From the NCBI GenBank assembly GCA_002843035.1, contig PHEV01000002.1, positions 1 through 55,430 on the forward strand: a stretch of DNA of 55,430 nt. The letters run 5' to 3'. The translations under genes and the position numbers were made by a program. Positions 23,633 through 33,333 of this stretch are shown here, piece after piece. Position 1 is the first letter of the stretch. The number at the start of each line of letters is the position of its first letter. A model generated the notes under the pieces. That model searched no databases and was not told where the DNA came from. It was given only the letters and a program-made list of their open reading frames with translations. Origin of the DNA: Actinobacteria bacterium HGW-Actinobacteria-5. GTDB taxonomy: Bacteria; Actinomycetota; Actinomycetes; Propionibacteriales; Propionibacteriaceae.

Positions 23633-26485
23633 GTGATTCACGAGAACGACTTGCCCAGGTGGCAGGCGAAGCTCCTCCAGGTCGAAGCGGCCGTCGCGAC
23701 CGACAGAGATGTCCTTGATAGGTGGGCGGGCCAGGACGCGCTGCGCGACGTTCGCGACGATGAGTTGCGAACGATCGTCGAAGCCTTTCAGACCAAGGCG
23801 GAACTCGATGAGTTCCGCGAGGCCGTCGACCACTGGGCGCACCGGCCAGGGCCATATGTCGGATTCACCGGCTTCGGGCAGATGTGGCTGAACCAGGTTG
23901 TCAAGCACACACCTCTTGGCGACACGGAAGTCACACACGCGCTGCAAGAGGCGCTAACGACGCCCAACAGCATCGAGGATTCGATCAAGAAGATGAACTC
24001 CGTGATGCGAGTGACGGAGAATCTTGTCCCGAAGGGTGGCCCCCAGGTGGGGCGAATCCCGTACGTGTTGTCGCTCTTCTGGTCGACCGATCACGACGCT
24101 GACCCTCGCTGGCCGGTAATGTGGCCGAGCGCGCCGGCGATGATGGCCGAGTTGGGCTGGTCGCGGCCGTGGAGCAACCAGGATCGCTGGCCCGGGTATG
24201 TGGAGGCAGCACGCAGCTTCTTCCCTAGTGATATCTCCCGGTTCTACCGGCTGATGTGGCATCTGTCCGAGCATAAGTTCGTTGGCCTGAACCCCGAGCT
24301 GCCAAGCCTGTGCGCTGAAGCGTCCGACCTCATGGCCAAGTACAACCGAGGTCTCGGCTACGCCGACGATGACGTCGCAGCACGGGCAGAGGCGTTGGCC
24401 TACCAGTTGAGAGGGGAACTCGGCCTCGCCGGGGATGGACTCGCTGGAGAAATCAGCGCCAGAGTGGGCCGCACCCTCCGGCCGCAGAAGATCGATACTC
24501 GAGTAGCGTTCGAGAAGACCGCTGCGTTCCGAGCTGATGCCTACACGGCCTGGACGGAGAGCGAGGCAAGCTTCGCTCCGAGCTTTAGGCTGTGGGCTAC
24601 GCGCTCCGGACTGGCGATGGGCATCCACGCCTACGGTGATAACGACGCGGATTCCGCCCGCCTCGCAGCGCGCCTTTCACCAAAGGTCCCCGCCGGAATG
24701 ACGTTCTTCCAGCTCAAGCCACATCTGAGCGGCGACCGCCTCGTCCCGGTCGAGAACTACACCACGGGCCAGATCTTTGTAGGCCGTTGGTGGACCTGGG
24801 ATGAGGTGCCCATCGGGCTGAGCCTCCAGGACGCCGTCCTCGATGTGGCCGACGAGCTCATCCCCGCCTTCGACATAATGGCGCCCCGTCCCGAGACCTC
24901 GCCTGCGCCCACCCCTGGCAATGAGGTTACGGATGAGTTCGTGGAGCTCGCCGCCAGATTCCGAAGCGGACGGCCGTACCCAAACGACCGGGACGCCTGG
25001 CAGAAGGATCAGCGGGCAAGATTCGCAGACATGCTCAGCGCCGACAACCTGGTCATCTTCGATCTAGAGATCTTCCGCCAACTCGTCAATACCGGCCGGT
25101 ACGGCGGCCCTGGGCCGCAATCTGTGCTCAACGCAAGCCTCGCATCGATGGACTCCATCGCGCTGGATGCGTTTGCCCACAAGCTCCACGAGATCCTTTG
25201 GGGAACCGAGCCAGTCGCAACCCGAATCGACCGAGCACTTGACTGGGAGGACCTCGGCACTAAGGGCCTTGGCGAGTCGATCGTGATGAAGATGTTCGCC
25301 ATCGTCGAGCCCGATCGGTTCCTGGCGGCGTTCCCTCTGACCGGACCCCATGGCAAGATCGCGATGCTCCGACGCATCGGGCTCCCAGAACCTGAACCAA
25401 CGAGCTCGCGTGGACAAAGGCATCTCGAAGCAAACGACGTGCTCAGGGCGCGGCTTGAGCCGTTGTTTCCGGACGATCCATGGGGCCAGACGCAGTTCGC
25501 ATACTGGCTTCTCGAGAACGAAGCTGTCGGCAAAGAGCCCGAGATCGACCTTCTCGACCCAACCGCGGCGGAGTTGTTCGTACCGAAGCAGTTCCTGGAA
25601 GAGATCAGGGAGCTGATCCTGGAGAAGGGCCAGGTGGTGTTCTACGGCCCGCCAGGTACGGGCAAGACCTATGTCGCCGAGAAGTTCGCTGCGGCAATCC
25701 AGCCGGATCCGGATCGGCGGATGCTTGTTCAGTTCCATCCGTCGATGTCCTACGAGGACTTCTTCGAGGGCTACCGCCCTCGCACTGATGAGGTCGGCCA
25801 GATGTCCTACGAGCTACGACGGGGTCCGCTCGCACTCATCGCCGAGAAGGCAGAGGCGTCGCCCGGGCAGCCCCATGTGCTGATCATCGACGAACTGAAC
25901 CGAGCCAACCTGCCGCGAGTGTTCGGAGAGTTGCTTTACCTGCTGGAGTATCGGCGCAAGTGGGTCCGCACCCAATACCGGGCTGAAGAGCCTTTCGAGC
26001 TACCATCGAACCTGTACTTCATCGGAACGATGAACACCGCCGACCGTTCAATCGCCATGATCGACGCCGCGTTGCGGAGGCGATTCCACTTCATCCCGTT
26101 CATACCAAACGAGGGCCCGCTTGCGGATGTGCTGCGCAACTGGCTCAAGAAGAACGAAGAGCCGGCGTGGATCGCTTCGATGGTCGATCGGATCAATGAG
26201 GAACTTAGGGTGCTGCTGCGCGGAAGCCACCTACTCATCGGTCACTCGCACTTCATTGTGCCTGCCGCGGGAAAGGGCAAGCCAACCGTCCTTGGTGAGG
26301 CGCGACTTCGGCGTATCTGGGACTACGGCATCTACCCGATGATCGAGGACCAGCTCTACGGCAAGCCCGACAAGCTCGCCGATTTCACTTGGGACGCAGT
26401 ACTCAAGCGCTTCGGACCCAGTTCCGCTGCGGCGATAGAGGAACAGGAGGCTCTCGAAGCGAGCAGAGACTCGGATGCCGGATAG
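23633..26485 (+). CDS. mcrB: McrB-type AAA+ GTPase of an McrBC restriction system
   Basis: A 950-residue motor subunit of a type IV McrBC restriction system; such proteins use GTP to translocate DNA and trigger McrC cleavage. The AAA+ module is C-terminal: Walker A GPPGTGKT (672-679), the QFHPSMSYEDFFEGYRP segment, Walker B VLIIDELN (749-756), and the McrB-specific MNTADRSIAMIDAALRRRF sensor/arginine stretch. The 650 residues before it are far longer than in E. coli McrB and show no DNA-reader domain I can name. They include a helical region rich in Trp and Arg. The GTG at 23633 follows AGGAGG by 8 bases; an upstream start adds 12 residues. It overlaps mcrC by 11 bases. Confidence 0.9.
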   Translation: MIHENDLPRWQAKLLQVEAAVATDRDVLDRWAGQDALRDVRDDELRTIVEAFQTKAELDEFREAVDHWAHRPGPYVGFTGFGQMWLNQVVKHTPLGDTEVTHALQEALTTPNSIEDSIKKMNSVMRVTENLVPKGGPQVGRIPYVLSLFWSTDHDADPRWPVMWPSAPAMMAELGWSRPWSNQDRWPGYVEAARSFFPSDISRFYRLMWHLSEHKFVGLNPELPSLCAEASDLMAKYNRGLGYADDDVAARAEALAYQLRGELGLAGDGLAGEISARVGRTLRPQKIDTRVAFEKTAAFRADAYTAWTESEASFAPSFRLWATRSGLAMGIHAYGDNDADSARLAARLSPKVPAGMTFFQLKPHLSGDRLVPVENYTTGQIFVGRWWTWDEVPIGLSLQDAVLDVADELIPAFDIMAPRPETSPAPTPGNEVTDEFVELAARFRSGRPYPNDRDAWQKDQRARFADMLSADNLVIFDLEIFRQLVNTGRYGGPGPQSVLNASLASMDSIALDAFAHKLHEILWGTEPVATRIDRALDWEDLGTKGLGESIVMKMFAIVEPDRFLAAFPLTGPHGKIAMLRRIGLPEPEPTSSRGQRHLEANDVLRARLEPLFPDDPWGQTQFAYWLLENEAVGKEPEIDLLDPTAAELFVPKQFLEEIRELILEKGQVVFYGPPGTGKTYVAEKFAAAIQPDPDRRMLVQFHPSMSYEDFFEGYRPRTDEVGQMSYELRRGPLALIAEKAEASPGQPHVLIIDELNRANLPRVFGELLYLLEYRRKWVRTQYRAEEPFELPSNLYFIGTMNTADRSIAMIDAALRRRFHFIPFIPNEGPLADVLRNWLKKNEEPAWIASMVDRINEELRVLLRGSHLLIGHSHFIVPAAGKGKPTVLGEARLRRIWDYGIYPMIEDQLYGKPDKLADFTWDAVLKRFGPSSAAAIEEQEALEASRDSDAG

Positions 26486-27662
26486 AAGAATCGAACTCTC
26501 CGAGTACGGCGCGTCTCTGCCCCTCCGGCTGGATCGGCGAGATCTGAGGCTGCTCGAGAACGTCCCGCGGGATCGGCTATGGGCGATACCGACGACGGAG
26601 CGTGGTTGGTACACGCTCCATGCCACATCGTGGGTAGGCACCGTGGATCTCGGTACCGTCCGAGTCCGGATGGTGCCGAAGGTCGACGACCTGCGGAATG
26701 TCTTGATGATGTTCGCATCCGTTGCCGGTCTCGCCGACTGGTCGTCACGGAGTACTGATTTCTCCAGGGCAGACCTTGTTGAGGGGATTGCCGAACTCGT
26801 GCTTCGCGTGATCGACCAGGCGACCCGAAGAGGACTCATCCACGGGTACCAGACCCGAGAGGATCGCCTGCCGATATTGAGGGGGCGGCTTCTGGTATCC
26901 GAGATGGCCTCCCGGCCCTGGGACGTCTGGCCGGCGCCGTGCCGCTACGACGACTTCACAGCCGATGTTCCAGAGAACCGGATCTTGCTTGCTGCGGTGG
27001 GCGTCATCCGGCGCTGGTCCCTCCCGCCCGAGGTGAGACGGCTCTGTGCCGATCTCGTGACTCGGTTCGACGAGGTATCCGAGCGCGCGGCCCCCTTGCT
27101 GGAGGCCGAGTTAATCGAGGAGAGCCCGCTGAATGAGCACTACCTACCTGCACTCGCGCTTTCTGCCATCGTGCTCGAAGGCACGGGTCTTGCGCACACT
27201 GCCGGTGACATAGAGGGCATGGCCTTTCTGATCGACATGAACAAGCTCTACGAACGGTGGATCGGAGCCGAGCTCACGACGCGGCTATGGCCGACGTTCC
27301 AAGTGGCAGAGCAGGAATGGGTCGCACTCAGCCGCCGCCCAACAGTCTCGATGCAGCCCGATCTGCTGTTCCGCGCCGGCCGAAAGTTGGCCTTGGTGGG
27401 CGACGTGAAGTACAAGTTGTCAGGCTCCGGGTTCGCCCGGAACCCCGACTACTACCAGCTCCTCGCATACGCCACGGCACTCCAGCTACGCCGAGGTATC
27501 CTCATCTACTGCCAGGCCGACGACGCGCCACAACGGCAGATTCAAGTAGTTGGCGGTGGCCAGGATCTCCTCTGCTACCCACTGGGGCTCGGAGGGGAAT
27601 GGTCCGAAGTGAGCCTCCGTCTCGACGCGCTGGCCAACACCATCGCGAAGCTCAGCGAGTGA
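26475..27662 (+). CDS. mcrC: McrC nuclease subunit of the McrBC system
   Basis: A 395-residue McrC. The N-terminal half is the McrB-contacting region (RMVPKVDDLRNVLMMF). The C-terminal PD-(D/E)XK nuclease shows PDLLF (Asp296) and GDVKYK (Asp310, Lys312), so all catalytic residues are present. FLIDMNKLYERW is a further McrC hallmark. The start ATG lies inside the end of mcrB, which couples translation. It ends 26 bases from the convergent helicase gene. Confidence 0.93.
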   Translation: MPDRRIELSEYGASLPLRLDRRDLRLLENVPRDRLWAIPTTERGWYTLHATSWVGTVDLGTVRVRMVPKVDDLRNVLMMFASVAGLADWSSRSTDFSRADLVEGIAELVLRVIDQATRRGLIHGYQTREDRLPILRGRLLVSEMASRPWDVWPAPCRYDDFTADVPENRILLAAVGVIRRWSLPPEVRRLCADLVTRFDEVSERAAPLLEAELIEESPLNEHYLPALALSAIVLEGTGLAHTAGDIEGMAFLIDMNKLYERWIGAELTTRLWPTFQVAEQEWVALSRRPTVSMQPDLLFRAGRKLALVGDVKYKLSGSGFARNPDYYQLLAYATALQLRRGILIYCQADDAPQRQIQVVGGGQDLLCYPLGLGGEWSEVSLRLDALANTIAKLSE

Positions 27663-27688
27663 AGCTTCCACGGGCTTGGCTATGCGAC

Positions 27689-30600
27689 TCAGCCGACTGC
27701 GAGAGCCGTTTCCGAGTAGAGGTCCGGCGGCATGGGATTCTCCAACTTCCAGGTAATGGCGATGGGACGGTCGCCTGCGTGCGACACATGGTTGGCGGTT
27801 CCGAGGTACGTATACGGCGCGGTACCGAACTCGTTCCTCCGCTCCCTGCGCACGAACAGCAGCACGGTGCTTCCGCCGTTGATGTACCGCTGCCCAGTCT
27901 CCGACGCGACCGACGTCGTCGACTGCGACTCCCAGTGAAAGAGCGTTGGGCTGATCGGGTAGTCCCGGTACATGGTGCTGGGCGAGTACTCGGCTTCCGA
28001 TTTGTTGAGAGTGATGAAGAACGCGTCGACGGTCCGTCCGCTCACAGTGGTCTTGAGCACTCCTTCGCGGAACTGGCTTGGCGGCCGATTCAGCTCTGCG
28101 TGTCCGAGCGCGGCCAGGATCTCCTCACGCTGGTAGCTCCCGTGGAGCGCAAGGGACAGCCCCTCAAACCCGTCGTCTGCGCGGGTAAGCCGACGGCTAT
28201 CGGCGAAGGCTAGTTCGACGATGAGCTGCATCTCCTCTCGAGCCTCGCCGTGGCTCGAGAGCGCTGCCCAGCCTTGGTTGAAGTCGACGTATCCGCCGCC
28301 GCTCGGCCAGATGGTGAAGTACAGCATCCGCGCGAAGGGGTCCCGGGGGTCGAAGCGCCGGCGTCCCGAGAGCAGCTGACGATAGGCCTCCGCCCGTTGG
28401 AGATCATCGACGTGTGCCAGCGCTCGGACACGCTTCAAGAGCGGCTCCTCCCCTGTCGGAGCCGCGCCGAGCATTCCCGCCTGGCGCCGTAGGGTCGTCC
28501 AAGAGCGATCGCTGCGGATAACCTGCGACAGTTCGGCACCGCTGTCGTTCAGGAACTGAGGAAGGCTCTCGGTTGGATGGGCCCTGAGTTCGCGGACCAG
28601 CAGGTTCCAGCGCAGGGCAAGGTGCTGTCGCACACTGGCGAGGACCTTCTCCTGGGTCACTTCGTCGAGGACGATCTGGCATCCGGACGGAAGGAATGGG
28701 AACCCGCGGTCGACATCGCGTTCTAGGCCCTTGCGAGTCGCTCCAGTCAGAGCACGGTATCGAAGGTCAAGCCTGAACTCGGCTCGGTTGTTGCCGACGA
28801 AGTCCAGCACCGTCAGTACGTCCTTGTCGGGCGCAAGCCTCAGCCCCCGGCCCAACTGCTGAAGAAAGAGGGTCGGGCTCTCAGTTGGGCGGAGGAAGAG
28901 CACAGTATCGACGGCAGGAATGTCGACGCCCTCGTTGAGCAGATCAGCAGCGAACACGACGTTCAGGACCCCCGCTCGGAGATCAGCCAGAGCTTGAGCC
29001 CGTTCAGCGCCGGGGGTCTTGCCGCTGAGGGCGATCGCCGCGATACCCGCACGGTTGAACGTGTCCGCCATGAAGTGCGCGTGGTCGATGCTGACGCAGA
29101 ATCCGAGGGCACGCATTTGATGTGGCGTGCTGATCTTGTCGCGCACCTCCTTCACCACGACCGCAGCACGCGCATCGTTCCCGGTGTAGAGACGGGAGAG
29201 AGCGCCCTCGTCGTACCTGCCTCTACTCCAGGGAACCTGGGTGAGGTCGGTGTTGTCGCTGATTCCGAAGTAGTGGAACGGGCTCAGCAAACCCTGGTTG
29301 ATGGCGTCCCAGATCCGGAGTTCCGCGGCGGTCCGACCGTCGAAAAGTGCACGGACGTCCGTCCCGTCTCCACGTTCGGGAGTAGCAGTAAGGCCGAGAA
29401 GTTCCGCGGGCTGGAGGTGGTCGAGAATCCGGCGGTAGGTCGGCGCCTCAGCGTGGTGGAACTCGTCGACCACGACGACGCCGAAGTGGTCTGCCGGTAT
29501 GTTCTCGACCCCGTACTGGCTGAGTGCCTGGACGCTCGCGAAGACGTGATGCCATCGCTCGGGTCGGGCCCCGTCGACGTAGAGCTCGCCGAAGTTGGCA
29601 TCGACCAGGGCTTCTCTGTAGGTGCGCAGAGACTGCTGGAGGATTTCGCGGCGATGCGCGACGAAGAGGAGGTTCGGCTGCTTCCCTGCTGCGCGAGCAA
29701 GGTTGCGGTAGTCGAGGGCCGCCATCACGGTCTTCCCGGTCCCTGTGGCAGCGATCACGAGATTCCGGTGCCGATCATGGTTGGTCCGCTCGGACTCCAG
29801 CGACTCGAGGATCGTCTGCTGATAGGGGTACGGGCGGAGTTCGAGGCCAGACAGGCTGATCGTGGCTGAACCTGCGCGCTCTCCACGCGCGGAAGCCAGT
29901 GCGTCGTCGAGCCGGTCACGATCGGTATCCGGGTCGTAGGTGTCGAAGGAGTCTGAGTTCCAGTAGGTGTCGAAGGTGGCGAGGAACTTGTCCAGAAGGC
30001 TCGGCGTTCCGACGCGGGACAGACGGACATTCCACTCGATGCCGTCGAGCAGCGCAGCGCGAGAAAGGTTCGACGAACCGATGTAGGCGGTGTCGAATCC
30101 GCTGTGGCGACGGAAGAGCCAAGCCTTGGCATGGAGCCTCGTGCGCCTCGCGTCGTACTGGACCTTGACCTCCGCGCCGTAGTCGCGCACGAGTCGGTCG
30201 AGCGCGGCGCGCTCGGTCCCGCCCAGGTACGTGGTGGTGACAACGCGGAAAGGAACACCGCGATCTCGCGCGTCCCGCAGCTCCGCCTCAAGCAGGCGTA
30301 AGCCAGGCCACATCACGAAGGCGCAGAGCAGGTCGACCTCATCACAGGTCGCAAGTTCGTGTCGAAGCTCGGACCCGACTGTCGGTTCACCCGGCGCGTT
30401 GGTTAGCAGAGCCGCCTCCGCCAAGGGCGTCGACGGTCGACGAGAGACGTCGATCCTGTGCCTGCCCGGGGTCGGCGGCGAGCTCAAACTGAGCAACTGC
30501 CTCACTCCCCCGGCCGGCGCATCCTCTGGCGCTTCGAGAATCTCCATGAGTTCGTTCGCGAGCGCGAGCCGTTCGTCTGGTCGACGGGCGGTGAAGGCAC

Positions 30601-30766
30601 GAAGCACGGCTTCGGATATGTGATTACCCAGCACGTGTGGCTGATCAGCCTCATCCACGTGGGCGATCTGTTGTCGGAGCTCAGCGCGACGTTCCAGCTC
30701 GCGCAACAGCCGCCGGCTCACGACCGATTCGTACAATCCCTCGGGGTATTCACTCTCGGTCGACAC
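27689..30766 (-). CDS. PLD-domain/superfamily II helicase/DUF3427 protein
   Basis: A 1025-residue fusion. A phospholipase D-type nuclease domain (about 130-270) has one HKD motif (RLHAKAWLF, His212-Lys214, then GSSN at 230-233). A superfamily II helicase follows (Walker A ATGTGKT 340-346, DEFH 434-437, TATP 461-464, and motifs V/VI in LNEGVDIPAVDT and QQLGRGLR). A C-terminal DUF3427-like region runs from about 800. Proteins of this architecture are common in defence islands. A single HKD suggests dimerisation for cleavage. The GTG start lacks a clear ribosome binding site. It is divergent from the PD-(D/E)XK-like gene, with 150 bases between them. Confidence 0.85.
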   Translation of the reverse strand: MSTESEYPEGLYESVVSRRLLRELERRAELRQQIAHVDEADQPHVLGNHISEAVLRAFTARRPDERLALANELMEILEAPEDAPAGGVRQLLSLSSPPTPGRHRIDVSRRPSTPLAEAALLTNAPGEPTVGSELRHELATCDEVDLLCAFVMWPGLRLLEAELRDARDRGVPFRVVTTTYLGGTERAALDRLVRDYGAEVKVQYDARRTRLHAKAWLFRRHSGFDTAYIGSSNLSRAALLDGIEWNVRLSRVGTPSLLDKFLATFDTYWNSDSFDTYDPDTDRDRLDDALASARGERAGSATISLSGLELRPYPYQQTILESLESERTNHDRHRNLVIAATGTGKTVMAALDYRNLARAAGKQPNLLFVAHRREILQQSLRTYREALVDANFGELYVDGARPERWHHVFASVQALSQYGVENIPADHFGVVVVDEFHHAEAPTYRRILDHLQPAELLGLTATPERGDGTDVRALFDGRTAAELRIWDAINQGLLSPFHYFGISDNTDLTQVPWSRGRYDEGALSRLYTGNDARAAVVVKEVRDKISTPHQMRALGFCVSIDHAHFMADTFNRAGIAAIALSGKTPGAERAQALADLRAGVLNVVFAADLLNEGVDIPAVDTVLFLRPTESPTLFLQQLGRGLRLAPDKDVLTVLDFVGNNRAEFRLDLRYRALTGATRKGLERDVDRGFPFLPSGCQIVLDEVTQEKVLASVRQHLALRWNLLVRELRAHPTESLPQFLNDSGAELSQVIRSDRSWTTLRRQAGMLGAAPTGEEPLLKRVRALAHVDDLQRAEAYRQLLSGRRRFDPRDPFARMLYFTIWPSGGGYVDFNQGWAALSSHGEAREEMQLIVELAFADSRRLTRADDGFEGLSLALHGSYQREEILAALGHAELNRPPSQFREGVLKTTVSGRTVDAFFITLNKSEAEYSPSTMYRDYPISPTLFHWESQSTTSVASETGQRYINGGSTVLLFVRRERRNEFGTAPYTYLGTANHVSHAGDRPIAITWKLENPMPPDLYSETALAVG

Positions 30767-30916
30767 CTGGACAGCATGGCAGCTCGGCCGGCATTACATC
30801 TGTTATCACCGCCGACGACCAGCGAAGTCATCCGTAGGTGGTCTTCAGCGAGCCGGAACGAGGATCGGGTCCATGGGTTAGCCTCATTCCAGCAATGGCG
30901 ATGTCTGGAGGAAGTC

Positions 30917-32089
30917 GTGCCCGACCATCTGGTGACAGGGCTGCTGCCTGTGCTGGGCCGGCCTCTAGCGTTGGGTTTCAACGTCTTCGACGTGTTGCAC
31001 CACGGAACCCACGAGAAGCAGATCTCGAATCTCTTCCGATGGCTGCTGGACACCGATGACACCCACAGGCTCGGCGACCGATTTCAACGCATCTTCCTTG
31101 GCGAGCTGAACCTGATCCAGCATGGCCAGCCCGACCTCGCACTCGACGGGTACTGGGTTCATCAAGAGGTGAACACTTCAGTGGCGGGAGACCCCGGCGA
31201 CATCGCGGATCTCGTTCTTGAGAGCGGTGCGGCGGTCGTGGTGGTCGAGAACTACCTGACCTCGGATGGGCACGGGCACAGCTACGACAGCTACCTCCAG
31301 TACAGCCAGCGCGATGGCCGTCACGGAGTGGTCGTTCTCCTGTGTCGCGATGAGGACGGGTCATTGCAGACGGCTGGCTGGGAGAACGCTGCCGTCCTCA
31401 CCTACGCCGCCCTGGTACGTCGCCTGCACGATGAAGTTGTAACCGACCGCAACTACCAGCTGCAGAATCCTGAGTCCTACTCATTCATCGAGCAGATGTA
31501 CCGCAAGTTCGTGAAGGGAAGAGGTCGCATGGAAGACCAAGACGTGCTCGACTTCGTCGTCGCAATGTGTGACACAGGAGAGGCCGGGCGCTACCAGGAG
31601 CGGCCTCAAGACCTCGCGGCAGACCGGTTCGCCAATGACCTTGCCGAGCAAGCGCGTGAACGATTCGGCGAAGGCCGCGAGCTAATGCATCGGGTCAAGG
31701 CGCGGCTAAGGAGCTTCGGCACCGAGGTCCTGGGGCCGCAGCTCAATGCGACGTTGGGCGATGGGTTCGTGCGCAAGGTGAGCGCTACTTACTCTGGCAT
31801 CTACCAATGGACGATCAACTTCGAGGCGTCCGACGACGGGACCGATTTCGGCGAAGCCCGGCTCCAACTCAAGTTCGGCCCGTCAGCCTGGTTCGCCAAC
31901 GAGAAGGACCCAAACTGGACCAACACCGTCGAACCAGGGCTGGCTGACTACTCGCGAGTGTTCATCACCCGCGCGAAGAACAGGGAGATCCGCCAGTCCG
32001 CCGTAACGCTCCAAGAGGTGCTAGACGGGCTCGCTCCAGCCGACCTCCGGCTGCACGACGAGATTGTGAGACTGCTCAGCAACGACTGA
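30917..32089 (+). CDS. PD-(D/E)XK nuclease-superfamily protein with altered active site
   Basis: A 390-residue protein resembling the PDDEXK_4 family. The N-terminal HEKQISNLFRWLLD (32-45) is the family's usual opening. The core strand pair gives Asp98 in DIADLVL and Glu111 in VVVENY. The lysine normally two residues after the glutamate (ENK) is Tyr113 here. The HSYDSYLQYS helix that follows is preserved. The C-terminal half (about 200-390) is unassigned. A GGAGG five bases before the GTG at 30917 fixes the start. Divergent from the PLD-helicase, it may be a partner in one defence system. Confidence 0.65.
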   Translation: MPDHLVTGLLPVLGRPLALGFNVFDVLHHGTHEKQISNLFRWLLDTDDTHRLGDRFQRIFLGELNLIQHGQPDLALDGYWVHQEVNTSVAGDPGDIADLVLESGAAVVVVENYLTSDGHGHSYDSYLQYSQRDGRHGVVVLLCRDEDGSLQTAGWENAAVLTYAALVRRLHDEVVTDRNYQLQNPESYSFIEQMYRKFVKGRGRMEDQDVLDFVVAMCDTGEAGRYQERPQDLAADRFANDLAEQARERFGEGRELMHRVKARLRSFGTEVLGPQLNATLGDGFVRKVSATYSGIYQWTINFEASDDGTDFGEARLQLKFGPSAWFANEKDPNWTNTVEPGLADYSRVFITRAKNREIRQSAVTLQEVLDGLAPADLRLHDEIVRLLSND

Positions 32090-32552
32090 CCTCGATGCGA
32101 ACTGTTGCCCCTTGCCTGGACTCCCTGCCTGCCGGGATGCATGAGGTCTGTGGCACTTCGAGGGTGGTCCAGGACGTGAGTCAGCGGAGTGTAGTCGCCG
32201 GTGTCCTGCTTGCAGTGCCGAGGGTCAAGCGGGTGCCGGTGATGAACAGCGTGGTCGCAGGGTCGTGGCGCGCTTGCGTATCCCGGCCGACAGCGGTCCC
32301 GCGGGTTTGAGGCACAGGCTTCCTTGAGCTCATCAGCTTCGTCCCCGACCCCATCTCGCCAGCAGCAACAGTGTCGCCCGAACGGGGTCTTGGCACCGGG
32401 TAGGGACCTCGGCAGGCTGACGGCTGTGCCAGCGTCCACCCCCGTCGCGCCAACGACAGCTTTGGCATACCTGGGATCGGCCGACATCGTCCGCCGCCGT
32501 GAGCGGGATCGCGAGACTCCGCGTCCGCGGATGTCACAGGAAGAGTCGCGCG
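32090..32552. other. Intergenic region without recognised content
   Basis: 463 bases between the PD-(D/E)XK-like gene and the first NERD gene. Short frames exist on both strands, but none has a recognisable product or good ribosome binding site. It could be decayed coding DNA within the island. Confidence 0.4.
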
Positions 32553-33248
32553 ATGCTTGACGGAGCGCTCGAACTCGGAGGCAGGGTGAGCCCCGGCCAG
32601 GACGCGGTCACCGAGTACCGGCCGCGTCGGGTCCTGATCGAAGTAGCCGACCCCATCGACGACCCCGGGCCCGCTCGAGTCGGCGTGCCGGCGTTCGAGC
32701 CAAGTGGTTCTGCTGCATCGGTTCCACGCACTCAGTGGATCGCGCCCGTCGGGCCACCGGTCGTGGCAGACCTTGCTTCATCGCCCCGCAGAGCAGGTGC
32801 GATCAGTGGGGCGATGGTGGCCCGCGAGCTGGACCGGCTGAAGACGACTGACCGCCGCTGGGTGTGTCTCAACTCAATCCCGGGCGGAAGGAAGGGCACC
32901 GCGATCGACCACCTCGTGATCGGTCCAGGCGGCGTCTTCACCATCAACGCCGGGCGTCACTCCGGCGGCCGCGCCTGGACCGGCGGCGACATCCGCGCCG
33001 GCCGATACCAGACTCAACGCGTAGCAGGGATCCTCACCGCAGCGACGAGGATCTGCGTTCGCGTTCAGGGCCTGATCGTGCCCGTCGGCGCGAACAAGGA
33101 CGTCGTGAAGCAGCCTTCGAACATCGTGCAGATCGTCAACCACTCCGCCCTGGTCGATTACCTACGGAGCCAACCGCACTATCTCGACGGAGCGACCCTG
33201 ACGCGAATCACCGGCTATGCCCGTCTCAGTTCGACCTGGTCGGGCTGA
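32553..33248 (+). CDS. NERD-domain-like protein, probably degenerate
   Basis: A 231-residue protein with a C-terminal NERD (nuclease-related) domain from about residue 85. GTAIDHLVIGPGGVFTIN (115-132) is the family core with Asp119. The usual N-(T/A)-K-H-H is NAGRH (132-136), so the catalytic lysine is absent. The G-(A/D)-E/D-G-E motif before the first helix is reduced to SGAM (85-88), and about 20 residues expected around 145-160 seem deleted. The N-terminal 80 residues are Pro/Arg-rich and unassigned. An AGGAAG box precedes the ATG. It is likely inactive as a nuclease or a decaying gene; it converges with an intact NERD gene. Confidence 0.6.
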   Translation: MLDGALELGGRVSPGQDAVTEYRPRRVLIEVADPIDDPGPARVGVPAFEPSGSAASVPRTQWIAPVGPPVVADLASSPRRAGAISGAMVARELDRLKTTDRRWVCLNSIPGGRKGTAIDHLVIGPGGVFTINAGRHSGGRAWTGGDIRAGRYQTQRVAGILTAATRICVRVQGLIVPVGANKDVVKQPSNIVQIVNHSALVDYLRSQPHYLDGATLTRITGYARLSSTWSG

Positions 33249-33333
33249 GTGAGACGCCAATTGCATCCGTCGACCCAGTCCTCCAGCAGGATCCCCGCAC
33301 CCACATCGACTCTGAAGGACACTGTCGAGCTAC

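Noticed and set aside
27689-30766. HsdR or other type I restriction subunit
   Set aside because: The helicase begins with a PLD domain and ends in DUF3427; no HsdM or HsdS is present.
32090-32552. Transposase remnant
   Set aside because: Short frames on both strands give no DDE or other transposase motif and no terminal repeats are seen.
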